A stretch of 64,000 nt of DNA from an uncultured Granulosicoccus sp. (GTDB taxonomy: Bacteria; Pseudomonadota; Gammaproteobacteria; Granulosicoccales; Granulosicoccaceae), in contig CANLXI010000007.1 of assembly GCA_947495035.1 (NCBI GenBank), forward strand, positions 168,794-232,793, given 5' to 3'. The notes beneath the pieces are model-generated. The model did not search any database. It had not been told where the DNA came from and saw only the letters and a program-made list of their open reading frames with translations. The translations under genes were made by a program, and so were the position numbers. Of the stretch, positions 1-8,884 are shown one piece after another (within the stretch, counting starts at the first letter, position 1; each line of letters opens with the position of its first letter).

Positions 1-320
1 TGCCGATGAACATCGGCGAGTACGTCACGGTCGGGCACAAGGTGATGCTGCACGGCTGCACCATCGGCGACGGCAGCCTGATCGGCATGAATGCGGTGGT
101 GCTGAACAATGCCGTCATCGGCAGGAATTGCCTGGTCGGGGCCAATGCCCTGGTAACCGAGGGCATGGTCATTCCCGATGGTTCGATGGTGCTGGGTTCT
201 CCCGCAAGGATCATCAAACCGCTGAGCGAGGCAGCCCTGGAAGGACTGCCAGTGTCGGCTCGGCATTACATCGAGAAGATCGACTTGTACAACGAGCAGC
301 TCAGGCCGATCGAGGTCTGA
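1..320 (+). CDS. Gamma-carbonic anhydrase-like hexapeptide-repeat protein, 5'-truncated by the window edge
   Basis: Only the C-terminal part is present; the frame is open through base 1, so the ATG at 6 is probably internal. The roughly 105 visible residues show left-handed beta-helix hexapeptide turns with repeated I/V-G pairs (CTIGDGSLIGMNAVV, AVIGRNCLVGANALV) and a metal-ligand-like histidine in the GHKVMLHGC segment. The ending SPARIIKPLS followed by an amphipathic helix is typical of YrdA/PaaY-type gamma-class carbonic anhydrase homologues. Members of this family are trimeric, metal-binding and cytoplasmic, and many have no proven activity. Without the N-terminus, the other zinc histidines cannot be checked, so enzymatic activity is not claimed. 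It converges on the sbmA-like gene. Confidence 0.75.
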   Translation, partial: PMNIGEYVTVGHKVMLHGCTIGDGSLIGMNAVVLNNAVIGRNCLVGANALVTEGMVIPDGSMVLGSPARIIKPLSEAALEGLPVSARHYIEKIDLYNEQLRPIEV

Positions 321-444
321 ACTTTCCGATTCAGCCGATAGCTCCCGATCCATCGTCTGCAGAAGTATCGCGCCGGGATATCCAGCGCAGGACGGGGCCC
401 CGCCGCAGGGCGACGGGAGCTCCCTGACTTTCAGTGGCTGTGCC

Positions 445-1686
445 TCAGGCCTCCAGCGCCGGTTCCGCCGCATCGCCCGGGTCATCGGTATGAATGCGTG
501 CTTCAAAGGCCATCAGACGCTTGTGGATGGACATCAGTTCGACGATGGTGGTCCAGGAGTTGACCAGGAACTGGAAGGAATTCTCCACCCGTCCGAAGGC
601 GTTACTGATCTGCTGGAACAGGCCGAAGGTGATCATGCCGGCCACGAAGGTCGGCCCGAGCGCCACCAGCGGAATGAAATTGGCACCCTGCAGATAGGCG
701 TAGCGGAAGACGTTGAAATACAGGTAGTTGAAGTACAGTCGGAAGTAGTTGCGGCGCACGTCGCCAAACAGATCCCGGATGGCCGGCGGTGCGGCGCGCT
801 CGTCATGGTCCTCACCATAGACCAGCTCCTTGCGATAGGCCGCTTCCACCTTCTGGTTGTTGAATTCCAGCCCGGGCAGTCGGTAGCCGACAGCGGCCAG
901 CAGAACGGTGCCGAAGATGGCAGAGAGCAAGGCCAGGAATACCAGGGAACCGTCTACAGCGCCCACCAGTGGCAGCTCGGTGATGTTGGTGGAGAGTGTC
1001 CACAGCAGTGGCAAAAAGGCAATCAGCGTCATGATGGAACTGACAAAGGCCGAGCCCAGGCCTTCCATGATGCTGGCAAAGCGCATGGTGTCTTCCTGCA
1101 CACGCTGGGCAGCACCTTCCACATTCCGCAGCTTGTGCCAGTGAGACATGTAGTAGTCGTTCATGGCCGTTCGCCAGCGGAACACATAGTGCGAGGTGAA
1201 GAAGGCAAAGGTGACCAGAATGATGATATTGGGCACGAGAATGTACAGGGCGGTCATCAACTGGCCATAGAACTGCTCGGAAGTGATCTTGCTGACCCCC
1301 TGTTCGGACAGGGCCAGCTGAATGAGGTCGTAGAAGTCCCCATACCAGTTGTTCAGCCACACGCCCAGCTGTACCTGAAAGTAGGAGACCAGCAGGATCA
1401 CGGCCGAACCGCATACGGCCCACCAGTACCAGCGATTGCGATCGATGAAGAACCAGGCTGCGCAGAACAGCGCCGTGACCAGCACGATGTACTGATAGAC
1501 CCACACCTTGTCAGGGTTAAGAAACGGTGGGCGCTCCCCCTCGATCGTCGGCAAGGCTTCGCGCATCAGGCTCAGGGCGGGTGCCAGAGAATCGGCGAAA
1601 CCATACCAGATGGCCAGCGTCACGAAGAACCAGGCCACCGCAGACAGGAAGAAAACCTTGGGTCGGGGAAAGAACGATTGAAACAT
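445..1686 (-). CDS. sbmA: SbmA/BacA family peptide transporter
   Basis: A 413-residue inner-membrane protein, close to the 406 residues usual for SbmA. Several hydrophobic segments are visible: about 11-33, 62-80, 90-107, 150-170, 215-235, 245-265 and 335-360. The WYGDFYDLIQLAL stretch near residue 115 is characteristic of the SbmA_BacA family. These proteins are proton-driven dimeric importers of proline-rich or thiazole-modified peptides and of some antisense oligomers; in rhizobia BacA is needed for symbiosis. There is no ATP-binding domain, which separates it from the longer BacA-related ABC fusions (YddA type). The gene stands alone and is divergent from ettA with about 205 bp between the starts. 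The actual substrate is unknown. Confidence 0.82.
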   Translation of the reverse strand: MFQSFFPRPKVFFLSAVAWFFVTLAIWYGFADSLAPALSLMREALPTIEGERPPFLNPDKVWVYQYIVLVTALFCAAWFFIDRNRWYWWAVCGSAVILLVSYFQVQLGVWLNNWYGDFYDLIQLALSEQGVSKITSEQFYGQLMTALYILVPNIIILVTFAFFTSHYVFRWRTAMNDYYMSHWHKLRNVEGAAQRVQEDTMRFASIMEGLGSAFVSSIMTLIAFLPLLWTLSTNITELPLVGAVDGSLVFLALLSAIFGTVLLAAVGYRLPGLEFNNQKVEAAYRKELVYGEDHDERAAPPAIRDLFGDVRRNYFRLYFNYLYFNVFRYAYLQGANFIPLVALGPTFVAGMITFGLFQQISNAFGRVENSFQFLVNSWTTIVELMSIHKRLMAFEARIHTDDPGDAAEPALEA

Positions 1687-1891
1687 GGCGTATCACGAGT
1701 CGTTGAAAACTGGATTTGAAGGTCGTTGCCGTCGCAAAGCACTTCTGGGTGGCGCTTAGTCTAGTGCGGATTCCACAAGTTCGCCGCCTGCAGGCGGCAG
1801 ACGTCGGCGGCACAGCATCTGTCGCACCCGATACTGGGGTGACGGTGTTGTTTTCTATACACTAGGCGTCATTTGGCTCAGCGGATAATCA

Positions 1892-3559
1892 ATGGCTCAG
1901 TACGTTTACACCATGAACCGGGTTGGCAAGATCGTGCCGCCCAAGCGACAGATTCTCAAGGACATTTCACTGTCCTTCTTTCCCGGCGCCAAGATCGGCG
2001 TGCTCGGCCTCAACGGCGCGGGTAAATCCACCCTGCTGAAGATCATGGCAGGTCTGGACGAAGAGATCGAAGGTGAAGCACGGCCCATGCCGGGCATCAA
2101 CGTCGGTTACCTGCCGCAGGAGCCGCAGCTGGATCCGGCCAAGACGGTGCGCGAAGTGGTCGAAGAGGCCGTGGACGAGGTCAAGGCAGCTCAGACGCGT
2201 CTGGATGAGGTCTATGCGGCCTACGCCGAGCCGGATGCCGATTTTGATGCACTGGCTGCCGAGCAGGGCCGACTGGAAGCCATCATCGAAGCCTCCGATG
2301 CGCATAATCTGCAGCACCAGATGGATATCGCCGCCGATGCGCTGCGTCTGCCGCCCTGGGACGAGAATGTCGCCCATCTCTCCGGTGGTGAGAAGCGCCG
2401 GGTCGCTTTGTGCCGCCTGCTGCTCTCCGGTCCCGACATGTTACTGCTCGATGAACCGACCAACCACCTGGACGCCGATTCGGTGGCCTGGCTGGAGCAT
2501 TTTCTGCACGACTTCAACGGTACCGTGGTGGCCATCACCCACGATCGCTACTTCCTGGACAACGTTGCGGGCTGGATTCTGGAGCTCGACCGTGGGCACG
2601 GCATTCCCTATGAAGGCAACTACTCGGGCTGGCTGGACCAGAAGTCCGCGCGTCTCGACGCCGAAGCCAAGCAGGAGTCATCCCATGCCAAGGCGATGAA
2701 GGCCGAACTGGAATGGGTGCGCCAGGGTGCCAAGGGGCGTCAGTCCAAGTCCAAGGCTCGCCTGCAGCGATTCGAGGAGATGCAGTCACAGGAATTCCAG
2801 AAACGCTCCGAGACCAACGAGATCTACATTCCGCCCGGGCCGCGTCTGGGTGACAAGGTCATCGACTTCGAGAACGTGACCAAATCCTACGGTGATCGTG
2901 TGCTGATCGAGGATCTGTCCTTCAGCATTCCCAAGGGGGCCATTGTCGGTGTCATCGGCGGCAACGGTGCCGGTAAATCGACACTGTTTCGCATGCTGAT
3001 GGGCCGGGAAGAACCGGATTCGGGCAATATCGTGATCGGTGACACCGTGCAGCTGGCCTATGTCGACCAGAGCCGTGATGATCTGGAAGGCGACAAGACC
3101 GTGTTCGACGTGCTGGCCCAGGGCAGTGACATGATCTCCATCAACAATTACGAGATGCCGGCACGACAGTACGTGGGCCGCTTCAACTTCAAGGGCAGCG
3201 ATCAGCAGAAATTCGTCAAGGATCTCTCCGGTGGTGAGCGGGGTCGTCTGCACCTGGCCATGACCCTGAAGCAAGGTGCCAATGTGCTGCTGCTCGATGA
3301 GCCTTCGAACGACCTTGATGTGGAAACCCTGCGTGCACTGGAGGAAGCTTTGCTGGACTTCGCCGGATGCGCCATCGTCATCTCGCACGATCGCTGGTTC
3401 CTGGATCGCGTGGCCACGCACATCCTGTCCTACGAAGACCCCAGTGAGATCAACTTCTTTGCCGGCAACTACACCGAGTATGAAGCCGATCGTCGGGAAC
3501 GCCTTGGTGAGGCTGCCGCGCAGCCCAAGCGGGTGCGTTACAAGAAACTGGCCGGTTGA
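1892..3559 (+). CDS. ettA: Energy-dependent translational throttle protein EttA (ABC-F)
   Basis: The length, 555 residues, is identical to E. coli EttA. Two ABC cassettes are clear. The first has Walker A GLNGAGKST (about 39-47), signature LSGGEKRR and Walker B LLLDEPTNHLD. The second has Walker A GGNGAGKST (about 355), signature LSGGERGR and LLLDEPSNDLD. Between them lies the charged, helical P-site tRNA interaction linker rich in K/E/Q (about 245-305). There are no transmembrane segments, as expected for ABC-F. The family binds the ribosomal E site and couples the ATP/ADP ratio to formation of the first peptide bonds. The ATG at 1892 gives the family N-terminus MAQYVYTM. It is followed 56 bp downstream by upp, which may be cotranscribed. 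Confidence 0.96.
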   Translation: MAQYVYTMNRVGKIVPPKRQILKDISLSFFPGAKIGVLGLNGAGKSTLLKIMAGLDEEIEGEARPMPGINVGYLPQEPQLDPAKTVREVVEEAVDEVKAAQTRLDEVYAAYAEPDADFDALAAEQGRLEAIIEASDAHNLQHQMDIAADALRLPPWDENVAHLSGGEKRRVALCRLLLSGPDMLLLDEPTNHLDADSVAWLEHFLHDFNGTVVAITHDRYFLDNVAGWILELDRGHGIPYEGNYSGWLDQKSARLDAEAKQESSHAKAMKAELEWVRQGAKGRQSKSKARLQRFEEMQSQEFQKRSETNEIYIPPGPRLGDKVIDFENVTKSYGDRVLIEDLSFSIPKGAIVGVIGGNGAGKSTLFRMLMGREEPDSGNIVIGDTVQLAYVDQSRDDLEGDKTVFDVLAQGSDMISINNYEMPARQYVGRFNFKGSDQQKFVKDLSGGERGRLHLAMTLKQGANVLLLDEPSNDLDVETLRALEEALLDFAGCAIVISHDRWFLDRVATHILSYEDPSEINFFAGNYTEYEADRRERLGEAAAQPKRVRYKKLAG

Positions 3560-3615
3560 TGTGGCTGACAGCGTAACACCACGAACAATCACTATTCCAA
3601 GAGAGATTCGAATCC

Positions 3616-4275
3616 ATGCTCACTGAACAGAATCTGGCCGACATGGGCCTGCAGGCAACCATCGTGCGCCACCCCCTGGTGCAGCACAAGCTGACCCTGA
3701 TGCGCCGCAAGGAGCAATCCTCTTCGGCCTTTCGCGCGCTGCTGCGGGAAATCTCCTGGTTGCTGTGTTTCGAGGTCACCCGTGATCTACCGCTGGTGCC
3801 CGAGCACATCGAGACACCCGTGCAAGGCATGGACGCCCCGGTTCTGCAAGGACGCAAGCTGGCCTTCATCTCCATTCTGCGGGCCGGCAATGGCATGCTG
3901 GACGGCATGCTCGATGTCATCCCGTCTGCCCGGGTCGGCCACGTCGGTCTGTACCGCGACCCGGAGACTCTGGAGGCCGTGGAGTATTACTACAAGGTGC
4001 CCAACCACATGGAAGATCGCCTGATCGTGGTGGTGGATCCGATGCTGGCAACGGCCAATTCCGCGATCTCGGCCGTGCATCGCCTGAAGCAGGGCGGGGC
4101 GAAGGACATGCGTTTCGTCTGTCTGATCACGGCACCGGAAGGTATCCGTGCCTTCAATGAAGCGCATCCGGATGTGCCCATCGTGACTGCGGCCGTTGAC
4201 ACGAAACTCAACGACCACGGTTACATCGTGCCCGGTCTGGGTGATGCCGGTGACCGTATCTTCGGCACCAAGTAG
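3616..4275 (+). CDS. upp: Uracil phosphoribosyltransferase
   Basis: The 219-residue product converts uracil plus PRPP to UMP (pyrimidine salvage, cytoplasm). Diagnostic segments are ILRAGNGM, the PRPP loop [13 protein letters not shown] near residue 139, and the C-terminal [13 protein letters not shown] that binds uracil. The PRPP loop has ATANS where the common bacterial form is ATGGS, and the N-terminus ([17 protein letters not shown]) resembles the slightly longer alphaproteobacterial-type enzymes; this is variation within the family, not a lost active site. An AGAGA-like purine stretch precedes the ATG. It lies downstream of ettA in the same direction. Confidence 0.95.
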   Translation: MLTEQNLADMGLQATIVRHPLVQHKLTLMRRKEQSSSAFRALLREISWLLCFEVTRDLPLVPEHIETPVQGMDAPVLQGRKLAFISILRAGNGMLDGMLDVIPSARVGHVGLYRDPETLEAVEYYYKVPNHMEDRLIVVVDPMLATANSAISAVHRLKQGGAKDMRFVCLITAPEGIRAFNEAHPDVPIVTAAVDTKLNDHGYIVPGLGDAGDRIFGTK

Positions 4276-4364
4276 GCGACTCACGGCCAGGGACGGTCGT
4301 GTCCGGATCGCCATCGGACGATAGTCCATTCGGCGATGTCGTTAATGTGCTGCTGCCATGAGGC

Positions 4365-4423
4365 TGGCGGTTCCGGGTGTTCAAACCTGCCGTCGCAGTG
4401 ATAATGGCGGTTCCGGGCGTTCA
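4365..4423. repeat. Pair of 19-bp direct repeats upstream of betA
   Basis: TGGCGGTTCCGGGTGTTCA at 4365-4383 recurs at 4405-4423 with a single T-to-C change, 40 bp centre to centre. The pair sits 54 bp before the betA start codon in the 201-bp gap after upp. The spacing of about four helical turns would place both copies on one DNA face, so a regulator site is possible. No known consensus is recognised. Confidence 0.5.
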
Positions 4424-4476
4424 TCGGCGCTCACGCTTTCATCACGACATTCTTCCTTCGTCCAACAGGTCAGATC

Positions 4477-6165
4477 ATGAACGAATTCGATTACATCATC
4501 GTCGGGGCAGGGTCGGCCGGTTGCGTACTGGCGGCACGACTGTCAGAGGATCCGGCGGTCTCGGTAGCGCTGCTGGAAGCCGGCGGCAGTGACAACAGCC
4601 TGCTGATCCGCATGCCGACGGCCCTGTCGATTCCGATGAACATGCCGAAGTACAACTGGGGCTTCGAGTCGGAACCCGAAGAGGGGCTGGATGGACGGCG
4701 ACTGGATTGTCCGCGTGGCAAGGTCATTGGCGGCTCCTCGTCCATTAACGGCATGGCCTTCGTGAGGGGACATGCCTGTGATATCGATGAGTGGGAGGAG
4801 TCCGGTGCCGAGGGCTGGAACTACGCCAACTGCCTGCCGTATTACAAGCGAATGGAAAGCTGGTATCACGGTCCGAACCGCTATCGCGGTGGTGATGGCC
4901 CGGTGGGTGTCAATGCCGGTAACGACATGCGGCTGAACCCGCTCTACCAGGCCTTCATCGATGCCGGGCAGGATGCCGGGTACCCGTTCACGGCAGACTT
5001 CAACGGCTATCAGCAGGAAGGCTTCGGTCAGAAGCACATGTCCATTTGCCGGGGGCGTCGCGCTTCTGCCTCACGCAGTTATCTGGATCCCATCAAGGGG
5101 CGGGCGAACCTGAAGATCATCCCGCGTGTCACGGTCGATCAGGTGATCATGGACGGACAACGTGCCATCGGCGTGCGCTATCGCACGGCCGGTCGGCAGC
5201 TGAAGATCTTCACCCGCGGCGAGGTCATTCTCTCGGCCGGTTCCATCGGCTCACCCAGCATACTGCAGCGCTCGGGTATCGGCCCGGCCCTGATACTGAA
5301 CAATGCCGGCGTGCCTGTCCGCATCGATTCTCCGGGTGTCGGTGCCAATCTGCAGGATCATCTGGAGGTGTATTTCCAGTATGAGTGTACGCAGCCAGTG
5401 TCGCTCAACCGGGAACTGTCCTGGTGGCGCAAGGGCCTGATCGGTGCCCGCTGGGTCGCCACGCATGAAGGGCTGGGTGCCACCAATCATTTCGAATCCT
5501 GTGGTTTCATCCGTACCCGGGCCGGCTTGAAGTCCCCCAATGTGCAATACCATTTCCTGCCGGGTGCCATGCGTTATGACGGTCGGGCAGCCTTTGCGGG
5601 CGATGGTTTTCAGGTGCATGTGGGTCCCAACAAACCACAGAGCCGCGGTCGCATCGCCATCCGTTCGGACAACCCCTTCGAAGCGCCGAGCATTCGATTC
5701 AACTACCTGCAGCACCCGCAGGACAGGCAGGACTGGCGAGACTGTATTCGTCTGACCCGGGAAATACTGCAGCAGCCGTCACTGGCGCCGTTTCGTGGTA
5801 ACGAGATTCAGCCGGGCTTTGACGTGGAATCGGACGAGGCGATCGACCGCTGGGTCAAGGCCAATGTCGAGAGTGCCTATCACCCGTCCTGCAGTGTCAA
5901 GATGGGCAGCGACGACGATCCGATGGCAGTGCTCGATGGACAGTGTCGGGTACGCGGTGCCGAGGGACTGCGCGTGGTGGATTCCTCGATCTTTCCCACC
6001 ATTACCAACGGCAATCTGAATGCACCCAGCATGATGGTGGGTGAGCGGGCGGCTGATCTGATCCGCGGCCAATCCCTGCTGGCGAATGATGCACCGGTGT
6101 GGGAGCCGGACGACTGGGAAACCGCGCAGCGAACCACCAGCGGTCACGATCGTCAGGGGGCCTGA
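4477..6165 (+). CDS. betA: Choline dehydrogenase (GMC oxidoreductase)
   Basis: The 562-residue GMC-family flavoprotein is very similar throughout to E. coli BetA. It has the FAD-binding GAGSAG (10-15) after FDYIIV, the [14 protein letters not shown] signature near 80, NGYQQEGFG, and the second GMC signature [17 protein letters not shown]. The catalytic His lies in the YHPSCS context near 469, and a catalytic-type Asn in NGNLNAPS near 512. BetA oxidises choline to betaine aldehyde, the first step of glycine betaine (osmoprotectant) synthesis, at the membrane. No betB, betI or choline transporter is adjacent, so it is an orphan. Another alcohol substrate remains possible because GMC families differ in substrate more than in motifs. 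Confidence 0.85.
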   Translation: MNEFDYIIVGAGSAGCVLAARLSEDPAVSVALLEAGGSDNSLLIRMPTALSIPMNMPKYNWGFESEPEEGLDGRRLDCPRGKVIGGSSSINGMAFVRGHACDIDEWEESGAEGWNYANCLPYYKRMESWYHGPNRYRGGDGPVGVNAGNDMRLNPLYQAFIDAGQDAGYPFTADFNGYQQEGFGQKHMSICRGRRASASRSYLDPIKGRANLKIIPRVTVDQVIMDGQRAIGVRYRTAGRQLKIFTRGEVILSAGSIGSPSILQRSGIGPALILNNAGVPVRIDSPGVGANLQDHLEVYFQYECTQPVSLNRELSWWRKGLIGARWVATHEGLGATNHFESCGFIRTRAGLKSPNVQYHFLPGAMRYDGRAAFAGDGFQVHVGPNKPQSRGRIAIRSDNPFEAPSIRFNYLQHPQDRQDWRDCIRLTREILQQPSLAPFRGNEIQPGFDVESDEAIDRWVKANVESAYHPSCSVKMGSDDDPMAVLDGQCRVRGAEGLRVVDSSIFPTITNGNLNAPSMMVGERAADLIRGQSLLANDAPVWEPDDWETAQRTTSGHDRQGA

Positions 6166-6198
6166 CACGGCGTCTTGTCATCAGCGGGAGCTGTTCGG

Positions 6199-6282
6199 AC
6201 ATCGCTACGCTGAGCCCTGCAAAAGCGAAACAGCCCGCACATCGCTACGCTGAGAGCCCTGCAAAACCGAAACAGCCCGCAC
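6199..6282. repeat. Two-copy tandem repeat of about 41 bp carrying the terminator left arm
   Basis: The unit begins ACATCGCTACGCTGAG and ends AAACAGCCCGCAC. Copy 1 spans 6199-6240 and copy 2 about 6239-6282; they differ by a 2-base insertion (GAGCCC versus GAGAGCCC) and one substitution. Each copy contains a left stem arm of the terminator that follows, so the duplication gives two alternative partners for the single right arm. Confidence 0.75.
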
Positions 6283-6305
6283 AGGTGTGACGGGCTGTTT
6301 CGGTT
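6265..6305. terminator. Strong bidirectional hairpin terminator between betA and the FKBP gene
   Basis: AACCGAAACAGCCCG (6265-6279) and CGGGCTGTTTCGGTT (6291-6305) form a perfect 15-bp inverted repeat with an 11-base loop. It lies between two convergent genes. The A/T-rich outer ends give a short T run on each strand, consistent with termination in both directions. Confidence 0.8.
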
Positions 6306-6341
6306 GGAGCGCCTGAGCGACTGCTTCAGGCAAAGTGCGCT

Positions 6342-7016
6342 TTAAGACTTGATTTCGAGCAATTCGACTTCGAATATCAGGGTCTCGCCGGGTCCGATGG
6401 CCTGGCCGGCACCACGTTCACCGTAGGCCAGATCAGAAGGAATGACGAAGCGGTATTTGCTGCCGACATTCATCAGTTGCAGACCTTCGGTCCAGCCGGG
6501 GATGACGCCCTTGAGAGGGAAGGAAGCTGGCTCGCCGCGGGCGATGGAGCTGTCGAACTCCGTGCCGTCCATCAGAGTGCCAACGTAATGCACGCTGACG
6601 GTGTCATCAGCGGTCGGTTTGGGACCTTCGCCTTCGGACAGTACTTCGTATTGCAGGCCACTATCGGTCACCATGACCCCTTCGCGCGCCTTGTTCTCTT
6701 CCAGATAGCTCATGCCGGCTTCCTGAGCTGCCGCGGCCGCTTCAGCGGCAGCTGCCTGTTGCTGTTCCTGCAGAACCATCTGGGCTTCTTCCATGCTCAG
6801 GTCGGTGGCGTCACCGGCTGCCTGGGCCTTCATGGCCTTGACCAGCAGATCGTAATCCACCTCGCCGTACTGCTTGATGACGCGTTCGCCAATCATCATG
6901 CCCAGTGCGTAGCTGACCTTGGATTCCGGAGTTTCCAGAGTGGAGTCCTGAGCCATGGCCGGCATGGCGCCCACGAGCAGGGCTGCCGTCGCAACGGCGT
7001 GTAGTGTTCGTTTCAT
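6342..7016 (-). CDS. Exported FKBP-type peptidyl-prolyl cis-trans isomerase (FklB/Mip-like)
   Basis: From the ATG at 7016 the product is 224 residues with a clear Sec signal peptide (MKRTLHAVATAALLVGAMPAMAQ), so it is periplasmic or outer-membrane associated. The ORF can be extended to 7070, but that would bury the signal. The N-terminal half (SKVSYALGMMIGERV, then an alanine/glutamine-rich helix) is the FKBP_N dimerisation region. The C-terminal half has the FK506-binding fold, with VHYVGTLMDGTEFDSS and the pocket sequence FPLKGVIPGWTEGLQLM followed by YGERGAGQAIGPGETLIFEV. The role is proline isomerisation during folding of envelope proteins. It ends at the shared terminator with betA. Confidence 0.92.
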   Translation of the reverse strand: MKRTLHAVATAALLVGAMPAMAQDSTLETPESKVSYALGMMIGERVIKQYGEVDYDLLVKAMKAQAAGDATDLSMEEAQMVLQEQQQAAAAEAAAAAQEAGMSYLEENKAREGVMVTDSGLQYEVLSEGEGPKPTADDTVSVHYVGTLMDGTEFDSSIARGEPASFPLKGVIPGWTEGLQLMNVGSKYRFVIPSDLAYGERGAGQAIGPGETLIFEVELLEIKS

Positions 7017-7074
7017 TGATCGGTCGGGTCCTTGAGGTGTGAAAAGTGTTGAGCGTAGCAAACGTCGCACTATG

Positions 7075-7485
7075 TCACAGATCAGCCTGATGCGCTCCTG
7101 TCAGACGGCTCTTCAAGATGTCAAGATGTGAATCTTCGAAGGCTTCCAGATAGTTGCTGCTGCCGGTCTTGACGATGCGTACGCTCGTAATCGCGTGAGC
7201 TCGTTGGGACAGTAGCGATTCAATCTGGTTCTTCAAGTGATGCGGGTACATGGCGACGACATCACGTTGATGGCCTTCGCAGTGGCGGTGGGCACGCTTG
7301 CCTGCCAACAGGGCAGGTCCGCGGTAGTGTTCGCTGTAGCGTTCGATGCAGCGGGTCCAGCGATCGAGTGCTGCATGCTGATCATCGCGCTGTGGCGCGG
7401 TTTTCATGCCTGAGCAGCCGCTGAGCATCGCAGCTCCCAACAGCAATATCCCGATTGTCTGGTACCTGTGGCAGACCATCCTCAT
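7075..7485 (-). CDS. Small putative lipoprotein of unknown function
   Basis: From the ATG at 7485 the product is 136 residues; an ATG at 7479 and a TTG at 7500 are alternatives. A hydrophobic stretch ends in the lipobox LSGC (context AAMLSGCSGMK), so a lipidated, envelope-anchored protein is predicted. The mature part is histidine- and arginine-rich (RCIERYSEHYRG, KRAHRHCEGHQRDV) and has no family that I recognise. It lies 58 bp upstream of the FKBP start on the same strand and may share its transcript. The gene is supported mainly by the signal and lipobox and by the absence of a better frame. Confidence 0.6.
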   Translation of the reverse strand: MRMVCHRYQTIGILLLGAAMLSGCSGMKTAPQRDDQHAALDRWTRCIERYSEHYRGPALLAGKRAHRHCEGHQRDVVAMYPHHLKNQIESLLSQRAHAITSVRIVKTGSSNYLEAFEDSHLDILKSRLTGAHQADL

Positions 7486-7921
7486 CCCCTTGTCTGACAA
7501 CTCCGACAGGTTGTCAGCGTTGTCGAAAAATCGATCTATTTCCGGCTGATGAAAAGGCTATCGGCGTAACGGTCGGTTTTTCGAGGTGCGCCTCTCGATC
7601 GTGATGAACAGGGGGCGGGCTTCCGAACGATTTGAGGAGTGAGTCGCAGGAATCAGGCTGAAAAGCGCCCGAATGGGGTGTCTGCCGGCAGTGGATGACT
7701 GTGGAGAAAGATGGCACCGTGAACTGCTCGAGAGTGCCCGGCGGCACTGAACAGGGCTTGATTGCCTGTTCGTCAGCGAGTTCGAGCAAACGGGATCAGG
7801 GTAGGCTGCCCGAGTGCCGAGTGCCGAGTGCCGAGTGCCCGATCGCTGAAGGATTTGTTTGCTTGTCCGCGCAAAGCGTTCGAGCGACGCCTGCAGTGAG
7901 CTCAAGCAGTGTGAGTGATGG
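7486..7921. other. 436-bp region with no supported gene, containing a heptamer array
   Basis: The only structured element I see is four exact tandem copies of CGAGTGC at 7811-7838. The weak open frames here have no recognisable protein features. It lies 3' of rbgA and 5' of the small lipoprotein on the minus strand, so it should hold the promoter for the latter; I cannot place it with confidence. Confidence 0.5.
7811..7838. repeat. Heptamer tandem repeat (CGAGTGC)x4
   Basis: Four perfect, head-to-tail 7-bp units lie in the gap after rbgA. The unit length is not a multiple of three and no reading frame uses it. Confidence 0.85.
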
Positions 7922-8884
7922 TCAGCGGCCGCGAGAGGCCTTGTTGCGAGCGCGTCTGGCATCGCGCTCGGCGGTTTTCTTCTGTCGGCGTTCTTCACGC
8001 CTGGCTTCGATCTCTGCCAGGCGTTTCTCCGTTGCAGCTTGTTCACTTTCCTGCATGGCAGGCGTTTCCAGGGTGATGCCGCCAAGCTGGCCAGCGCGAA
8101 ACTCTGACAGGAGAAGGCGTCCGGCCCGATCGAAGTCCACCAGGCCGCCTCCGCCCAGGCAGCCGCGCACTCGTCCGATGGCCTCCAGCGTCTGTACGCT
8201 GTCCGCCAAAGGCAGGTCATTGCCATAACGCGCCTCCAGTTGCGCACCATAATGTACGCAGAGATGATCCAGCAGCCAGGCAGCCACTTCACCACTGTCC
8301 ATGGCCGTATCGCGCACCGCACCGGTGGCCGCCAGCCGATAGCCACTGGCCTCGTTCTCCACCTTCGGCCACAGTACGCCGGGTGTATCTCGCAGCCGCC
8401 AGTTTTCGCTGAGAGTGATCAACTGCTGCTGTTTGGTGATGGCCGGTTCGTTTCCGGTCTTGGCAATGACGCGCCCGGCGAGCTTGTTGATCAGTGTGGA
8501 TTTGCCGACATTGGGGATGCCCACCACCATGGCCACATAGGGCTTGAGGCGAGGGGAGGTCGGAGTCGGTACCAAGGCCCGAAGACGATGAGGGATATCT
8601 CGCACGGCGCTGGATTCATTGGCAGAGATGGCAATGGCATCGCGTTTTTCGTTGTCGCCGAGGCGTGCCAGCCACTCGCTGGTCAGCGCCGGATCGGCGA
8701 GATCTGCCTTGGTCAGTACGCGCAATTGCGGCTTGTCGGCCGCGATATCGCCGAGCATGGGGTTCTCGCTGCTCCAGGGAATACGGGCGTCGAGAACTTC
8801 GAGGATGACATCAACCTCCGGCAGCACCTTGGCCATGTCCTTGCGGGCCTTGTGCATATGCCCTGGAAACCACTGAATGGCCAT
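7922..8884 (-). CDS. rbgA: Ribosome biogenesis GTPase RbgA/YlqF
   Basis: The 320-residue circularly permuted GTPase begins with MAIQWFPGHMHKARKDM, the standard YlqF start. The G motifs occur in permuted order: G4 TKAD (58-61), G1 GIPNVGKST (122-130), G3 DTPG (166-169). The C-terminal tail is highly basic (RREERRQKKTAERDARRARNK), fitting rRNA contact. RbgA drives late 50S subunit assembly in Firmicutes; the gammaproteobacterial homologue is less studied. Its ATG overlaps the stop of the upstream S1-domain gene in a TGATG arrangement, so translation is probably coupled and the two products may act together on RNA or ribosomes. Confidence 0.92.
   Translation of the reverse strand: MAIQWFPGHMHKARKDMAKVLPEVDVILEVLDARIPWSSENPMLGDIAADKPQLRVLTKADLADPALTSEWLARLGDNEKRDAIAISANESSAVRDIPHRLRALVPTPTSPRLKPYVAMVVGIPNVGKSTLINKLAGRVIAKTGNEPAITKQQQLITLSENWRLRDTPGVLWPKVENEASGYRLAATGAVRDTAMDSGEVAAWLLDHLCVHYGAQLEARYGNDLPLADSVQTLEAIGRVRGCLGGGGLVDFDRAGRLLLSEFRAGQLGGITLETPAMQESEQAATEKRLAEIEARREERRQKKTAERDARRARNKASRGR

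Noticed and set aside
490..1719. A 409-codon open frame on the plus strand opposite the SbmA-like gene
   Set aside because: It is rich in Gly, Gln and His with no recognisable domain and mirrors a well-supported membrane transporter on the other strand; high GC leaves long antisense frames open.
4477..6165. Aryl-alcohol or glucose oxidase rather than choline dehydrogenase
   Set aside because: Long collinear similarity to BetA, including NGYQQEGFG and the His/Asn active-site contexts, favours BetA; substrate still needs assay.
7514..7789. A 91-codon minus-strand frame as a gene
   Set aside because: No start context, no domain, and odd composition; it lies in a repeat-containing gap.
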